Assembly (NCBI GenBank): GCA_948567375.1
Contig: OX419758.1
Location: 62,315,001 to 62,379,000, forward strand
DNA: 64,000 nucleotides
Source: Lunularia cruciata
Lineage: Eukaryota; Streptophyta; Marchantiopsida; Lunulariales; Lunulariaceae
Reading direction: 5' to 3'
Shown here: one piece after another, positions 24,640 to 37,300 of the stretch
Layout: every line of letters starts with the position of its first letter
How positions within the stretch are numbered: the first letter of the stretch is position 1
Notes under the pieces: model-generated
The model's input: only the letters and a program-made list of their open reading frames with translations
Told to the model about the DNA's origin: nothing
Databases searched by the model: none
Program-made: the position numbers and the translations under genes

Positions 24640-25744
24640 AGAACAATATGCACGGAAACTACACAAATATACAGATGTGTGGAGATTACCTTCCTATCAA
24701 CCAATAGACTAGGGCTAATTGGTGTGCCATGCCTACATTGGAGGAGATCTTTGATGCAATTGGGCATGCAAAGGTCTTTAGTACTTTGGATCTTCAAGCA
24801 AGATATCATTAATTTCCAATCAAAGCGGAGGATAAGTCCAAGAAAGCATTTTGGTCTATTGATCCTCATGACAAGGATGTATTATATTAGTAGAGGTTTT
24901 TACCATTTGAGTTAAATAATGCTCTTTCCAAGTTCCAAAGGATCATCAATAGGATCCTAATAGGGTTGGATTTTCCTTGGTGCTATCTTGATGACATTTT
25001 GGTCTATAGTACTATTATGGAAGAGCATGAGAGACATTTGTTGGAGGTGTTTGAGAGGGTGAGATCTCATGGACTCAAATTACATCTTAAGAAGTGTAGA
25101 TTCTTCCATGAGAAAGTTGAGTATTTGAGTCCCACTATCTACCCTAAAGGACTTGGTGTTCAAGGTGGAGGCTATTACACATATTTCTCAACCTATGGAT
25201 ATGATCAAAGTACCAATATTCTTTGGGTTGGCAAACTTCTATCGCTAATATATTAGAAGATTTAGTGCTATTGCCAAGGTCCTTAACCCTAAAGCTGACC
25301 AAGCTTACAAATGAGTGGTGTTGGGAAGATGAGTAAGAGAGAGCTTTTATAGAGCTCAAGAAGACGTTGGCACACTACTCCTATTCTTAAGAGATTGAGC
25401 AGAGGATGATCATTCTAGGTTCATATTAATTGGAGTATGTTGGAGCTTGGAGCAATGCTTACCTAATAGGATGATGAGGGGAAGGAGTTTATGGTGGCCT
25501 ATGCTAATCACTCCAACAATTCAATGGAGGAGAAGTATAGTTCATATGAGGGAGAGTGTTTAGCAGTAGTATGGGCAATAGTACATTTTTATGTTACCTA
25601 TTTGGTAACCTCTTCACTCTCATCACTGATCACATCACTAATGAATTCCAATAAGCTTTCAAGGAAGCTTACATGATGGGCTCTGATTTGAAAATAATAT
25701 GATTTCATAATTATTTATAGACTTGGAGTGGTGAATTGTGATGT

Positions 25745-25781
25745 ACATGGGTTTCTACGGAGGTCGAGTAGAAACCCATGT
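25745..25781. repeat. Perfect 14-bp inverted repeat with 9-base loop
   Basis: acatgggtttctac (25745-25758) pairs perfectly with gtagaaacccatgt (25768-25781). It lies between the RNase H and integrase remnants of the second Gypsy element. Perfect arms stand out against the heavily mutated surroundings. Confidence 0.9.
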
Positions 25782-26788
25782 CCCCAACCAATAGGATTAT
25801 ACCAAAGCACATTGGCATGGTGAGACCAATGAAGAAATGGTACCAAGTTGGTATGCATCTACCTTTCTATGTATAATTTTTGAGGCCTTGGTGGTATCTC
25901 TCTTAACATATACATGAAGAGTTGTTGAGGTTACAAATCTAAAGGGTGGAGATATTGGTACAAGCCAACAAGGAATTCATGATCATGTCTTCATGATATA
26001 TTATCTTTGCACTAGTGTTGTGGGTGGCATAGTTGGTGCTAAGGAGAGAGAATGTGTTCTTCAACAAGCCAAGCAATTTAGATTGGAGGGAAATTACTTT
26101 CTTTGTGTATAGGAGGATGGTAGAGTGCAAGTAGTACTACTTTAATCTTAGAGTTTATAGTTGGTACATCATGCTCATGAGGAGCTAGGAAATTTTGGAA
26201 TAAAACATACATATATCTTATTCCAAAGTCATTATTGGTGGCACGGTATGCATACCAATGTATAGCAATTTTTTGCCAAGTGTGTGGTTTGTGACCAAGT
26301 TAGAGCATTATTTAGTGTTCCTAGAGAATTATTTAATGTTCCTGTGCTAAAATTACACCCATTATTTATCATAAGATTGGGTTACCTTTGGACTTTGTTG
26401 GACATTTACCATTGATTGTAAAATATCATCAATATATTTTGGTTATAGTAGAGCACTTTTGCAAGTAGATTGATTTGGTGGTGCTTCTTGACAAGTCCAA
26501 TGAAAGGATGGCTTACTCATTCTTGGATTAGGTTCTTAGTCATTTTGGTGCACCAATTTCATCCAAGTGATTGTATATGTATAGCACACTACATTGACTA
26601 TACTTGATGTTACTATAGGCTACACTATCTTGAGAATGCACAAGGTTTTGCCTTCCAAATTCCTCATGTTAGAAGTACATGATGGTGCTTTTTTGAAGGA
26701 CCATGTGTGCAATTGTACACCATGCCACCTGCCAAACATTGATGGCATTATGGATCCAATCTTGGCACTTGTATGTGTAGGCTTGCGG

Positions 26789-26928
26789 TGTATGTTATGT
26801 GGCTCTTCTGGTTGAGCTGCTACTATGGTGGTGTTTGATAGCTATTTTATAGTATGGAATATAGCATGTTTGACCCTCTCCTCATATTGATTCCTCAAGG
26901 ACTATAGTTATGTCCTAGATGTACTTGA
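26789..26928 (+). pseudogene. PHD-finger remnant at the C-terminus of the Gypsy integrase
   Basis: The first zinc pair is intact as CMLC at 26789-26800. After a stop (26813) the same frame gives TMVV...DSY, where the expected second cysteine pair has become Phe and Tyr, followed by W..AC where the His position is Asn and the Cys is kept. The last pair is intact as LCPRCT then TGA at 26908-26928, but in another frame, so an indel lies between. Spacing fits a C4HC3 PHD finger ending the polyprotein. RING or a plain zinc knuckle fits the spacing and the terminal aromatic-x-C-P-x-C less well. Confidence 0.65.
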
Positions 26929-27097
26929 CCTATAGCTAGTTCAACTTCTATGTGGAATAGATTGTAAATATACAATTAACAATGGTGCTTGATAGCACCT
27001 AACCTCCTAATCTACCCCACTATAGGGCATACCACATACTTGGAGTAGATGGCTATTTGGAGTTAGAGAGACCTAACTGCTAACTATGGGATAATTG

Positions 27098-27710
27098 TTG
27101 CACTTTAGAGTTCATGTATGACTTATGTGTGAATTGTGCTTCTGTAGTGTATGATGTTGATAACAATGTATGTTATGTGTGTATAAATATATACACACAC
27201 ATACACAATAGTTGTCATGAAATTTGTAGTACCAAAGTTAGTTTGCATAGACGTTGGAGCGGTAGTATTGGTAGCCATAGTTATTTTGGTAGTTGCTTAT
27301 GGACTACTTGATAGTGGCCAGATTTCATGTTATGGCTATTGATCACATGGTGGATACCACCATCACTTGCACCGTTTGCACCATTGGATGTGTTGTCAAT
27401 GGTGACGTTAGGGTTGGAGACCTAGGTCAAGCAAAGGGGTATAATTTTGAAGTGTAGCTCTAGGGAGCTCACTTCTCTAATGTTGAGCCTTTGAGTTCTT
27501 GGCTATAGTAGATAGAGACCGGCAAGCATCACTTGGGATCTCTTAGTTAGATTGGATGTGGTTTGATTGTTGGCAAATTGTTGAGTGATTGAGTACAGAT
27601 CTGATTTGAGTGGAAGAATGAACTGATTATTGTGGCACTTTAGAGTTCTTATATGCTTTATGTGTGATTTGTGCTTTTATAATGTATGACATTGACAGCA
27701 ATGTATGTTG
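27098..27710. repeat. Pair of about 80-bp direct repeats with an AT/TG near-palindrome
   Basis: About 80 bases at 27098-27177 recur at about 27630-27710 with roughly 85 percent identity by eye (anchors gcactttagagttc and caatgtatgtt). A near-palindromic tgtgtgtataaatatatacacaca follows the first copy at about 27176-27200. Position just after the Gypsy stop suggests LTR debris, but full LTRs cannot be reconstructed from what is here. Confidence 0.6.
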
Positions 27711-28009
27711 TGTAGCAATGCATATATGCACGACAATATGATGAATCCAAGAAATGTGTATGGAGTGTAGAGAGAGTGTGTAAGGGATGACTTAAAAGAG
27801 GTACAAAACCAAAAGGAAGACCAAGGGGGTGAATTGATGGATATGGGGTGTCAAAGGATATATCAATTGTAAGAGTGAGATATAGTTAATCCAATAAAGA
27901 GTGGACATGTGTAGAAACCTTGTAAGGAAGGATGTACAAGACCACCTTAAAGAAGATCAAGAACATGACGGTTGTGAAAGGAGGATATTATCAGAATAGA
28001 CAAGAAATG

Positions 28010-28417
28010 AATTAGACCTAAAATTTATTATTTTTATTATTTTGGGAAAAAAGACATACCCTTCTCTCCCTTGTTTGTCTCATTGAGATCTTTCCAATGG
28101 TACCTTACCCATGCTATTCTAAGCTTCCTACATGAAAATTCCCCAAAGATTCCCTTTGGTCAAAAAAATTTGACCAACCAAATAGAACAAGGATCAACAT
28201 GTCACCAATCCATGTAGATAATCTAAGTGTGGAGCTTGCTTACATATCACCAATCCATGTATTTGATCCAAGGATGTAGCTCCCTTTTAGTGGATACTCT
28301 TTGCTATATAATAAAGACAAGGTGCTCCTTTGGAGCATCAAAGTATAGAGCAATGAGATCTTTTGTTTCTCTTGTGTTTCTCTTGGGTTTTCTCTTGTCC
28401 TTGGAACATTACAGAGA
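28010..28417. repeat. LTR-like repeat B, truncated copy 1
   Basis: This matches the right-hand parts of 44409-44941 and 51681-52248 in the same orientation. Shared anchors are caacatgtcaccaatccatg, ctatataataaagacaagg and the end ...attaca. The left about 150 bp of the other copies is absent here. It is non-coding. Confidence 0.85.
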
Positions 28418-28536
28418 GAGGTATAAGAACTCAACCAAAAAGGTGTGGGAACTTGGCGGTTGTGAAAAAACGGTACATGGAGAGTATTTTATAGGTAGCA
28501 AAACAAAGGCACAGAGTGATAGAAGGATAAAGAAAT

Positions 28537-28680
28537 GTACAAAGGGAAAAAGCAACATGTTGGGCCAAGGGGGAAGAACACAATGGAGGATGGAGCTCCT
28601 AAAATTGACAAAGGGAAAATGAAACATGTAGAGCCAAGGAGGAGGATCTCAAGAGATGATGGTGCTCCTATAGGGAGAGA
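28537..28680. repeat. Diverged tandem duplication, about 70-bp unit x 2
   Basis: Two successive purine-rich units each read acaaagggaaaa...acatgt...agccaag...ggagctcct or close to it. No function is apparent. Confidence 0.6.
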
Positions 28681-29313
28681 GGAACACAATAAAAGAAAGA
28701 TAGTGCAAAATCTTAAGCAATAATTGCAAGATAGCAAAATGTCAAGGCTAGGAGAAGGCAAAACCAGTTAAGCACCACAAGAGTAAAAGTTGAACAAAGG
28801 ACAAAGGATGTACAAGAGAGCATAAGCTAAATAAAGACTTGGAGGAGGGTTTGGAACAAAGAAAGTGTAACAATAATGGCAAAGCACACACATTTAGATA
28901 AGATCAAATGCAATGTGGGAGCCAAAGGAAAACAACAACAATCCAAAATGAAAGAAAGACAAGAAAAAGACATGCAAAAGTGGACAAAAGATCACTTGTA
29001 GGGAAACAATTAGACAGCATCAAAGGGAAAAATCAGCTAACAAAAGTAGAAGACCTAAGAAAAAGAAGCATTACCAAACAGATGCCAAGATAAACTATGA
29101 TGCCACTATGGTATATAAAAATACTAGTGAGCACAAAGAAACTAAGAGGCCAAATATGAATCATAAACCATCAACAAAGCCAAGTATTATGCCTAACCAC
29201 TATGGTTGCAAGGACTCAATGCATTGTCAAGAAGTGAGAAATTCAACTTCTGAATAATACCCAAAGTCGGCAGAACATGGACCCATGCCATTGCACTCCC
29301 AAAGTGCACACTG

Positions 29314-29885
29314 ATTGGATATAAAGAAATGAGGACAGATGTTCACGGAACGGGGGATTCAAAACTCATTAAATGCAAATGAGATGCAAGATATGTAAAA
29401 TAAGAAATATGGCAAACTTCTCATCAAACAACAGCAGAACTAAACCTAACCTGGAAACATGTAAGAGTAAAACCTCTATACCAATAACTTGCATTTGCAC
29501 AATGGAAACAAAATAAATCATGCAAGTAGAGAAATAAAATTGACTTGATGAACCAAAAGAGAAAGATTCATATGGACACCAGTAGAAAACCATGTAGAAG
29601 CTAATAAGATGCAAGTTGATGAAGAACCTAGAGTCAGCCCAAATTGAAAATATGAGATTGCACATAGGACTAGGGGAGGAAATTTGAGGAAGATCAGTGA
29701 GTCAACTTGAAAGAATGATATTACTCAGAGATCAAGGAAGTAGAGCAAAGCATTAGAGGATTGGATATCAATTATATCACAACATATGCTATGAACACAT
29801 GAGTCCTAAAACACCAAAATCACATAGGGAAAGCAAAAAGGTGATCATAGTACACCTCCATAAAAACACAAATCACTTCATCAAT
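29314..29885. repeat. Dispersed repeat A, copy 2 (about 572 bp)
   Basis: Direct repeat of 18717-19309, 10.6 kb away, same orientation. Flanking sequences of the two copies differ, so the ends near 29314 and 29885 are real element or duplication edges. Both Gypsy remnants lie between the copies. Confidence 0.85.
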
Positions 29886-30689
29886 ATCTAACGCAATGCT
29901 GAAGTAGCTGGTCCAATGCCAATACTCTTTGTATCGAGTTTATGTTCAAAATTTTATGAGTGCAAAAGCAAACTTGGTTGCTCCCTTAAGTGCTGCTCAA
30001 AAGGAAAACAAATGTTGTGGAAAGAAAACTAGCTCAAGCTCATGTTGTGAAATGTGAATTGGGGATGGCAAGTGGAATCTGTCAAAAATAATTAGCAAGT
30101 GGAAAAAAGGAGCAAATCTTTTGCAAGAGGAACAAAAAAATCAAGAAAATCAAAAAATAAATAGGCAACTGACCAAGGATGTGCAAAGAAACTATTAGCA
30201 ATGAGCAATCAAAGAAAGAGGACTAATTAAAATGGAGATGGTGAAACACAGAAAAAAAAAAACAAAAAATAGAAGAGAAGCGAGCATAACAAGGCACAAT
30301 TCTCCAAAGCAGCAGTTGAAAAGAAGAAGCTCAATCAAGATACTAGGGGTGAAATCCAAACAACACGGATGTAGGGAAAGGAGACCATCAAACTCCAAAT
30401 GGGAGAAGAGCAAGAAAGAAAGAAAAATAGTTGACTAACTAAAAATGTAAGAGAAGTTTGAGAATGTAAGTCTTGGAAGAAGGGAGGGAGCCTACAGGGT
30501 GGGACCAAGTGTCAATACACCCGACAGTTTGGAATTGCATGTGCAAGTATATTAATGGTGTAACCAGAGACACAAGGTGTGGAAGAGAGTATTAGAACCG
30601 AATGAAGAAGGCACACAACCGAATGAAGAAGGCACACAGACAGTTACGATCAATGGTTAAGAATTGCAACAAAAAAAAAAGAGCATTCA
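29886..30689. other. Purine-rich, CpG-poor DNA without a recognised gene
   Basis: Only short frames are present. It contains a 21-bp tandem duplication (aaccgaatgaagaaggcacac x 2) at about 30598-30639. Confidence 0.5.
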
Positions 30690-31500
30690 AGCATAACAGG
30701 TGTTTTCTGTTGGCATGAGAGTCTAAAACTCTACAAGTATATGTGAGTAGTCTAAAACAAGTCTAAAACACTTATGTTGGATATTCCACCTCTCTTTATA
30801 TAGTAGTGTGAGTTGACACAAATGCTTAGCTAAACTGCATATATAGTCATGAGCACTTTTGCTCTACATCTCCTTTTGAATGTCAGAGTTTGTGGCTTAT
30901 TGTGTGAGCTACTTTGAGCAAGAGTTTCTTTCTATAAGAGTATATGAAGGCACCTAAAATATGGGTATATTTGATGGAGATGAAAACTCTAGAATAGCAA
31001 GGTTATATACCTAGATCTTATTTAGCTTTGCATGATACACAAATACTTCTTAAAAGAAATTGATGATAGTTGCCTTGCTCCATAGTAACCCAAAATTATC
31101 TCCATGGTACTATCCATCCTCTTCTCTCAATGGTGTAATTCAGCTCGTGGTTTACTCTTGCTCAAAATCTGAAGGCTGATTTCTATTCTTCATCTTGGGA
31201 GATCCTACTAGCTCCTCTAGAGAGTATAGACAATCAGCCAGTAACTTTGCCACAGAGAAGTGGATATTTGATTGTCTTACTTAGTATATTGCAGAACTTT
31301 GAGAGTTTAGCAAAATCTTCTCAAGTCTCCACGTTGAGGAGACTACTCTCGAGGAGGACTTACATGACTTATAGTCTCATCTACATGCATTTCTCTTTTG
31401 ATATCTAGATGAGTACTTTGAGTACTCCACTTTTATAAAAACTATCTCCATACTTTTTATATATATATGTATTCCTGGCGCTTTCATGATTGAATGTGCT
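30690..31500 (-). mobile_element. Possible reverse-strand Copia 3' end
   Basis: On the minus strand a purine tract aaaaggagatgtagagc (about 30865-30881) closely resembles the polypurine tract of the Copia fragment ending at 18228. Sequence to its right, read on the minus strand, gives only weak hints of RNase H. The assignment rests mainly on the tract, and I found no CDNQSA or AEY motif to confirm it. Confidence 0.35.
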
Positions 31501-34372
31501 AAGTTTTATGAGTTGGGTTCTATCAAATATATTATGTAGCAAAAAAAATTTGAATGCCATGCAAATCATCATATTTTAAAGTACAACCTCCATATTGCAC
31601 AAAACATCTATTAAATACAAGTTCACAAGAGTGCATATACCACCGCACCTTGGAGCGTATACCAATGATCCCCAATGTATGTTAGCACACATTGGGATAC
31701 ATAATAGCGTATACTAGCAAACACTAGTACACACAAGCAAACTTAAGCATACTTGAGTGTACAAGAGTCCATGCTTACGTATATAAGCAAAGTCCAGCTA
31801 GACAACCCGATCACCAAGGAGAATACACAAGCGCACACAAATGAATAGATACAAGAGGAAAAAAACCTAATGCAAATTGGACAATAAAAACAATTTATTT
31901 ATATATTGAGTTGTTAATTTCATATCTAAAATGACACCATTTTACCAGCTACTATTTACACTTGACATACATGAGGGTATAATGTGGAGAAAGAAATTTT
32001 GGATCATTGCTGTACACTAAGAGATCAAGCATCTATCTCGAAAAGAATGCGTGTGCTGCTTTTAATCTCCTTGAGAGCTTTTCTAGCTTTAGTTAATTTT
32101 TAAATTATTTATATGGAATCCCTTAGACGTAGCCTTCTTTTCTTTGAATCTCATTTTCTCCAACTTTGTCAGGTTCTCCAAGAGCATTCACCCTCTTGGC
32201 TACCACTTTGCCATTTTGCTTTTCCATCTTGGACATTTCTTGCACTTCAATCTTTGCTAATTTTCATCCACTTTGCCATTTTGCTTTTCCATCTTGGACA
32301 TTTGTTGAGCTTCAATCTTTGCTAATTTTCATCTCTCCTTAGCTTCCATTGACTCGTTCTTCCATTTGGTATGATTCACTTTATCATAGGGCATAGGGCA
32401 AAGCTGCCATCGATGAGTGTTAGGTTAGAAAACACGCTAGAATTCATTTTACATGACTCACTGTATCATAGGAAGAAGCTACCACAGCGAATTCTAGTTT
32501 AGAAAACACCTTAGAATCCCGTTTCTATTTCTTAGGCTCTCTTTCAACTTCTGCATCTTTCGTTGAGAAAGATTTCGATAAAATAAGAAAGTCTCTAGAC
32601 TAAAAAGTTGGGCCTCATTAGTCCAAGCTAATGCGTCAGAATCTGTGTTTGCTCTTGTATCGAGTGTTAAGTTTTGGTCTGATAAACATGGGGATCCAAA
32701 TTCTTAAATTTAGATAATAATTACAGGAAAGGAGAGATCACCCATATTCATTAGAGAGATACTTTTTATAACTGATTTCTTGTCAAAATAAACCATCTTG
32801 TAAATCATATGATAGAATATCTCGTGAGAATCCTTCATTACTGAAATAGCTCGCATTTTCATCGCAATTCGCTATGTATAGCTAGAAAGTGATATTTAAC
32901 AAAAGGGTATCAACGACATTTGGGGGGATCCATGGAGAATGAGGAAACCCTTCCCTCTTTCGTACCCTGAATCGACACCGTCTGTCCCTTTCTGTTCTAC
33001 GTTATCTCATCGTCTATTTTCCTGGAGAACACCTTTACAAGAGACCATTGTCCACCCCTACAACCAAAACTCAATGGTGTAACATCGTGAAGCCAATAAA
33101 CTCCTATCGTGTACTAATGTACTGTAACTCAGAGTCCAAACATGCAACTCCAATTGTATGCAGCCAAGAGCAATAAGTCCAAACATTTGCTCTTGGCAGT
33201 GGACCACAGGTACTGTTGATCATATTAAGACCATTGTACAAATCGAAGAAAGAAATATCCGAGGAACTGTTCTCGTACTTCTCCGTCGCTTTGAATCCAC
33301 ACGAAGAAAATGGAGTGTGCCATCAATCCGAACATTCTCCACCCGCATTCAGCTTATATGAGAGAAAAAGCAATTTGATTCACTGTGCTTAGCGTGCCAG
33401 GGTGCGTTTGTGTTCACGCTGCTGAATTACATAATTACACAAAGAGATTTAGTTGATTCTAACAGCCGCAAACAAAACTACGTGCATAATCAAGTAACGG
33501 GGAACTGTATGAAGATTTATAAGACCGTCTCTCAATACATGGCTATTCGCAAGAGATTCTTAAGTTGCACATCCCTTCACGGTAGAATCCTTTTTCTCAA
33601 AGTGAAAGAAGCCAGCTGATTCATTTGTAGTGTTAGCTCCACTTGAATTTCCTGCTGTTTCTCCTTTCTTCAGTAACTTCTCTGCATTATCACCAACAGA
33701 CGGACCCCTGACCTTTTGAATCGAGAATTTGCGATTCGACTTGCAACGACTGCCGAGTCTCATAGATCCTGCAGTTCCTGCATCCATAGATCACAACAAG
33801 CAGTCTCCAACATTAGCATCGGAGATATCATGTTCCTAGCATCAACATCGGTACGAGATTCTTGTATCAAAATCGTAATCCCGGGGCCCCTATAGCAGAA
33901 ATTGCTTCTGCAGAATACTGCAATTCCATTTATAAAGAGTGTCCTTGTGACGATTCCCATGTGGTGAAGTGAGTGACGTTGATGAACAAGCGAGACCACC
34001 TGATATGAATGCCAACAAGAATCATGGTTTGTCCTCATGAAAGTGCAATTCAAGGTCTGATTGGGAAATTTTCAGCACCTTGAAAATCATAAACTCCGTT
34101 ACTCGATTGCAAGTGATATCTATATATGTACTGAGCTACAAAGAACTACATCTTAAAGAAAAAACAGTACCCAGATGACCATCACGCCAAACAAATTAAT
34201 CCGAATAAAGATCGTAGATTATGTACCTACTATACATAGCTTACTCTTGAGCAACATCAAGATGGCTGGAATGCTTACCCACAGGTTCTATGTTTTATAT
34301 GGCTGAACAATCTGACGCCGGAAGATCTGACCGTTAAGCGTCAGACTGTGCAACAGCACTAAAATCTATTAT
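31501..34372. other. Intergenic plus probable 3' UTR of the kinase gene
   Basis: No gene recognised. Small structures: an inverted repeat at about 31667-31698 (atccccaatgt / acattgggat); a 65-bp tandem duplication at 32203-32332; a diverged duplication of about 80 bp at about 32371-32525 (shared block gaaaacac). From about 32900 rightwards composition is less AT-rich, and the last few hundred bases before 34373 are likely the 3' UTR of the minus-strand kinase. Confidence 0.5.
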
Positions 34373-37300
34373 TCACAGACGAAGAATAGTTCGTAAAGTA
34401 TCAGACAAATTGTGTATCGTTTGCTGCTCCTGTGCCACCTGCCATCCCTGCAGTGGTACTTCCTCATAACATCTGCCATCAGTGCAAAGTATTAGTCATG
34501 TGAGGTTCAATGCAAGGTAATCTCAATTAGAGTGACTGCAGCATCGAGACCTTAACCCGTCGACCTAAGCGGCCCTTTATGTCTTGGATCGATACACTTC
34601 CTCTTTCATAGACCAGTTTTGAGAGCCATGAAACTGACATCTCGAAAGATGCAGAACCAAAAGGGAACTCGAGGATGCTTACAGCTTGTGGTATGCCAGT
34701 GCTCGAGCCAAATTCGGTAATGTCGTGCTTGTGGCCAGCCGTTGGTACACACTTGGAGGAAGCGGCATCTGGTCGTATCAAAAAAGTAAATTCATCAGTA
34801 GATGGTGTGGCGAGCTGAAATTGGGTGTACATAGAATTCGCGTGGAAAGCTTTGACAACCTCGCACCAATATAAGCAAGACAAGAGCAGTTAAAGGAGCT
34901 ACAAGAAGGCAACTATTGGAGATGCAAATGTGCCATACCTCATTTCCAAGCGGCTTTCGAACTCTTCGTTGCTGGCCATCTCCTAATCCGCCACCATTAT
35001 AAAGCTCTTGGATAGCTTCTAGCGCTACCACCCCGCTGTGATCAGGTTGCCCGCTACTAGATATGTTGTCCGAAATCAATGCGATAGGCGAGATATCGGT
35101 AGCTTTTAGGAAAGGTATAGGGACGGTGTTACCAGCTGCATAGACTGATAACAGCTGAACACAGCAAAAGAGTTCGTGAGATACATGATGGAGAAAAGAA
35201 TTTTCTGTGTTCCAGCGTACCTAGACGCTAACCTGATAGCGGAACCATATTTCTTCCATGTTATCAGAAATCAAGTGTTCAACAGACTAAGAAGAAATGA
35301 CTAAGACTGTATAAGAATCAGCAGCATAGCACTAAGGATCTGGTGCTAACATGCAAGGAAGAGCGGAGGGTGATCAACCCAAACTACAGACAGCTAACTT
35401 TAAAAACCAGACAGCCTAAAGTTTGTTTGTTTTTCCGTGAGCTTGTATTTGTGAGCTTGAGAGGACAACTATAACTAGATTGTATGACAATAATAGCCGC
35501 AGTGTCGAGAAGATCAAACTCACACCTTGTCCTGCAACGCTAAGCCCTGTCTATTTGGGGTGCCTTTTGGTGTTCCTGATGCATTTGTTGAATCAGCTGC
35601 AGACTTTTTCAATGTAGATCCCAGACCCCCTTCCAGGACTGGCTTCTTTGGAGACAATACAGGAGAAGAAGATTGTGAACGGGACGGTGGAACAATTGGT
35701 GGCACATTCAAACTCCGCCCTCTTGCTGTAGACCCGATCTCAGAACTGAAAGTGAAACAGCAATTAGTGCTCTTTAGCTTGTAATGAAAGCAAAGCTAAC
35801 AAGAGGGGATTCCCTTACAGCAATAACTTCACTGAGAGAGAAAACGAAAATTTCTTGTAAAAGCTCGCAGATACACGGCTTTCCATCGCGTACCCAATAT
35901 CGGTAGTCTGAACTGGTGAGAGAACCGGGCTGCCACTCTCACTGCCTGGATCTTGCGTTTCATCTGGTATACTTCCAGCAGCAGAATCGTGCTTATTGCT
36001 AGTCCCGTGCACGACAATAGTCCCGAAGTCGCCATCTGGATGAATGAAGGAGCAACCGGGTCTCAAGTAATGGCAAAAGCAACCAAAATACTTCTTAAAG
36101 CACCCTGGCCTAGAGGGCCAGATAATACCATGTCAAGAGAGCTAGTACAAGTCCTAAATGAAAACCCCGATGCCACAAATTCTTTAGCCTGCAATGAGAA
36201 ACTATCGCTAAGCACGTTGCTTGACCAATTGCCCTAACATACAAGAGGAAATAGGGGATCATACCTTCTTGTTCGGAGTCCATTGAGGCACCTTTAGGAA
36301 GGGTGTCAGCGTCATGCCTAATCAGCATCGTTCCTCCAAAAGATTCGTTCATTTTCACTGTCTGCCCCTTCTCCCAAGACCATTGCTGAATAGCAAACAA
36401 TACTCAGTATAATAAGACCTTTAGTTACTAAGCAGAAACAACCTTCATGTAAACAAGAATTACACGGCTTGGTTAACGACTTTCGAACAAAGTTGTTGTT
36501 AAGCGCAGTATACGGAGTGAGCAGAAGCTTACTTCTCCCTTACGTAACGGACCTCACTGGGAAGTTCCTATGTTATATCCGGAATTATGGGCCATCAGTC
36601 TTCGGATTCGCGTCGGACTTATGGCACCATTGTTCCTACGCGACTAGTATCATAATGCAAGTTAACTTCCCAATCCAAGTCCGCGACATGCACGATAACA
36701 CGCATAACATGATGGTGCATGAACTTACTCCGCCTCCTGACGATGCTGTGCCTTGATCTTGATTATAGGCCAATTGTTGTGCCACCATCTCCACTCTGAT
36801 GGCTCTTGCTCTTTCTATTCTCGGTAACATCGACATTGCGGTCCCCTTGCACCTTTCTATGAACTTGTGCTGCAAATTTCAAGCCTTCCCAACATCAACA
36901 ATCAAGCCAGTACAGACGTTGAGATTTTTCCTGAGTGTTTGTTAGGAGCATCATCTGGCATTCTCATCCCAGAATCTTTTTTTTAACACAGAAAAAGGGA
37001 ACAAAATTCCATCGGTAGAATTAGAATCAGGGACTGTTCATGGCTCAAAAGTGGAGCATATTTCGCATGAAAGATCGACCACTTCCCCGACGGATCAACA
37101 TTTCTAGCTCACTGAGTAGTGACTAGCATGCTACAGTATAGATAATGACATACTTGAAGCATAGCTGTTGCTGTGGGCCGCAGTCTTGGCTCTTTAGTAA
37201 GACATTTGGCCACAAAGTCATGGAAAACAAGAGACCTGTAAGTGAAACATAAATCTCAGTAATAACCACTCGTGGTACTAATGATCCGAGACTAGGGGCA

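Larger units (their letters stand above)
24640..26928 (+). mobile_element. Second Ty3/Gypsy element, decayed pol with integrase and C-terminal PHD-finger remnant
   Basis: RT runs from about 24676: a CGDY-type start, then AMPTLEEIFDAIGHAKVFST near 24728, RFLPFELNNALSKFQR near 24893, and the catalytic YLDDILVYS at about 24984. RNase H is at about 25491-25590 (KYSSYEGECLAVVWA). The integrase HHCC region is at about 26159-26310 (HAHEELGNFGIKHTY, YWWHGM, CVVCDQVRA) and the integrase core at about 26380-26560 (LVIVEHFCK, then a stop). After a further conserved block (CHLPNIDGIMDP) comes the PHD-like segment. Stops and frameshifts are common throughout, many explainable as single transitions. The domain order RT-RNase H-integrase fixes it as Gypsy. 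It is a different lineage from the chromovirus to its left. Confidence 0.88.
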
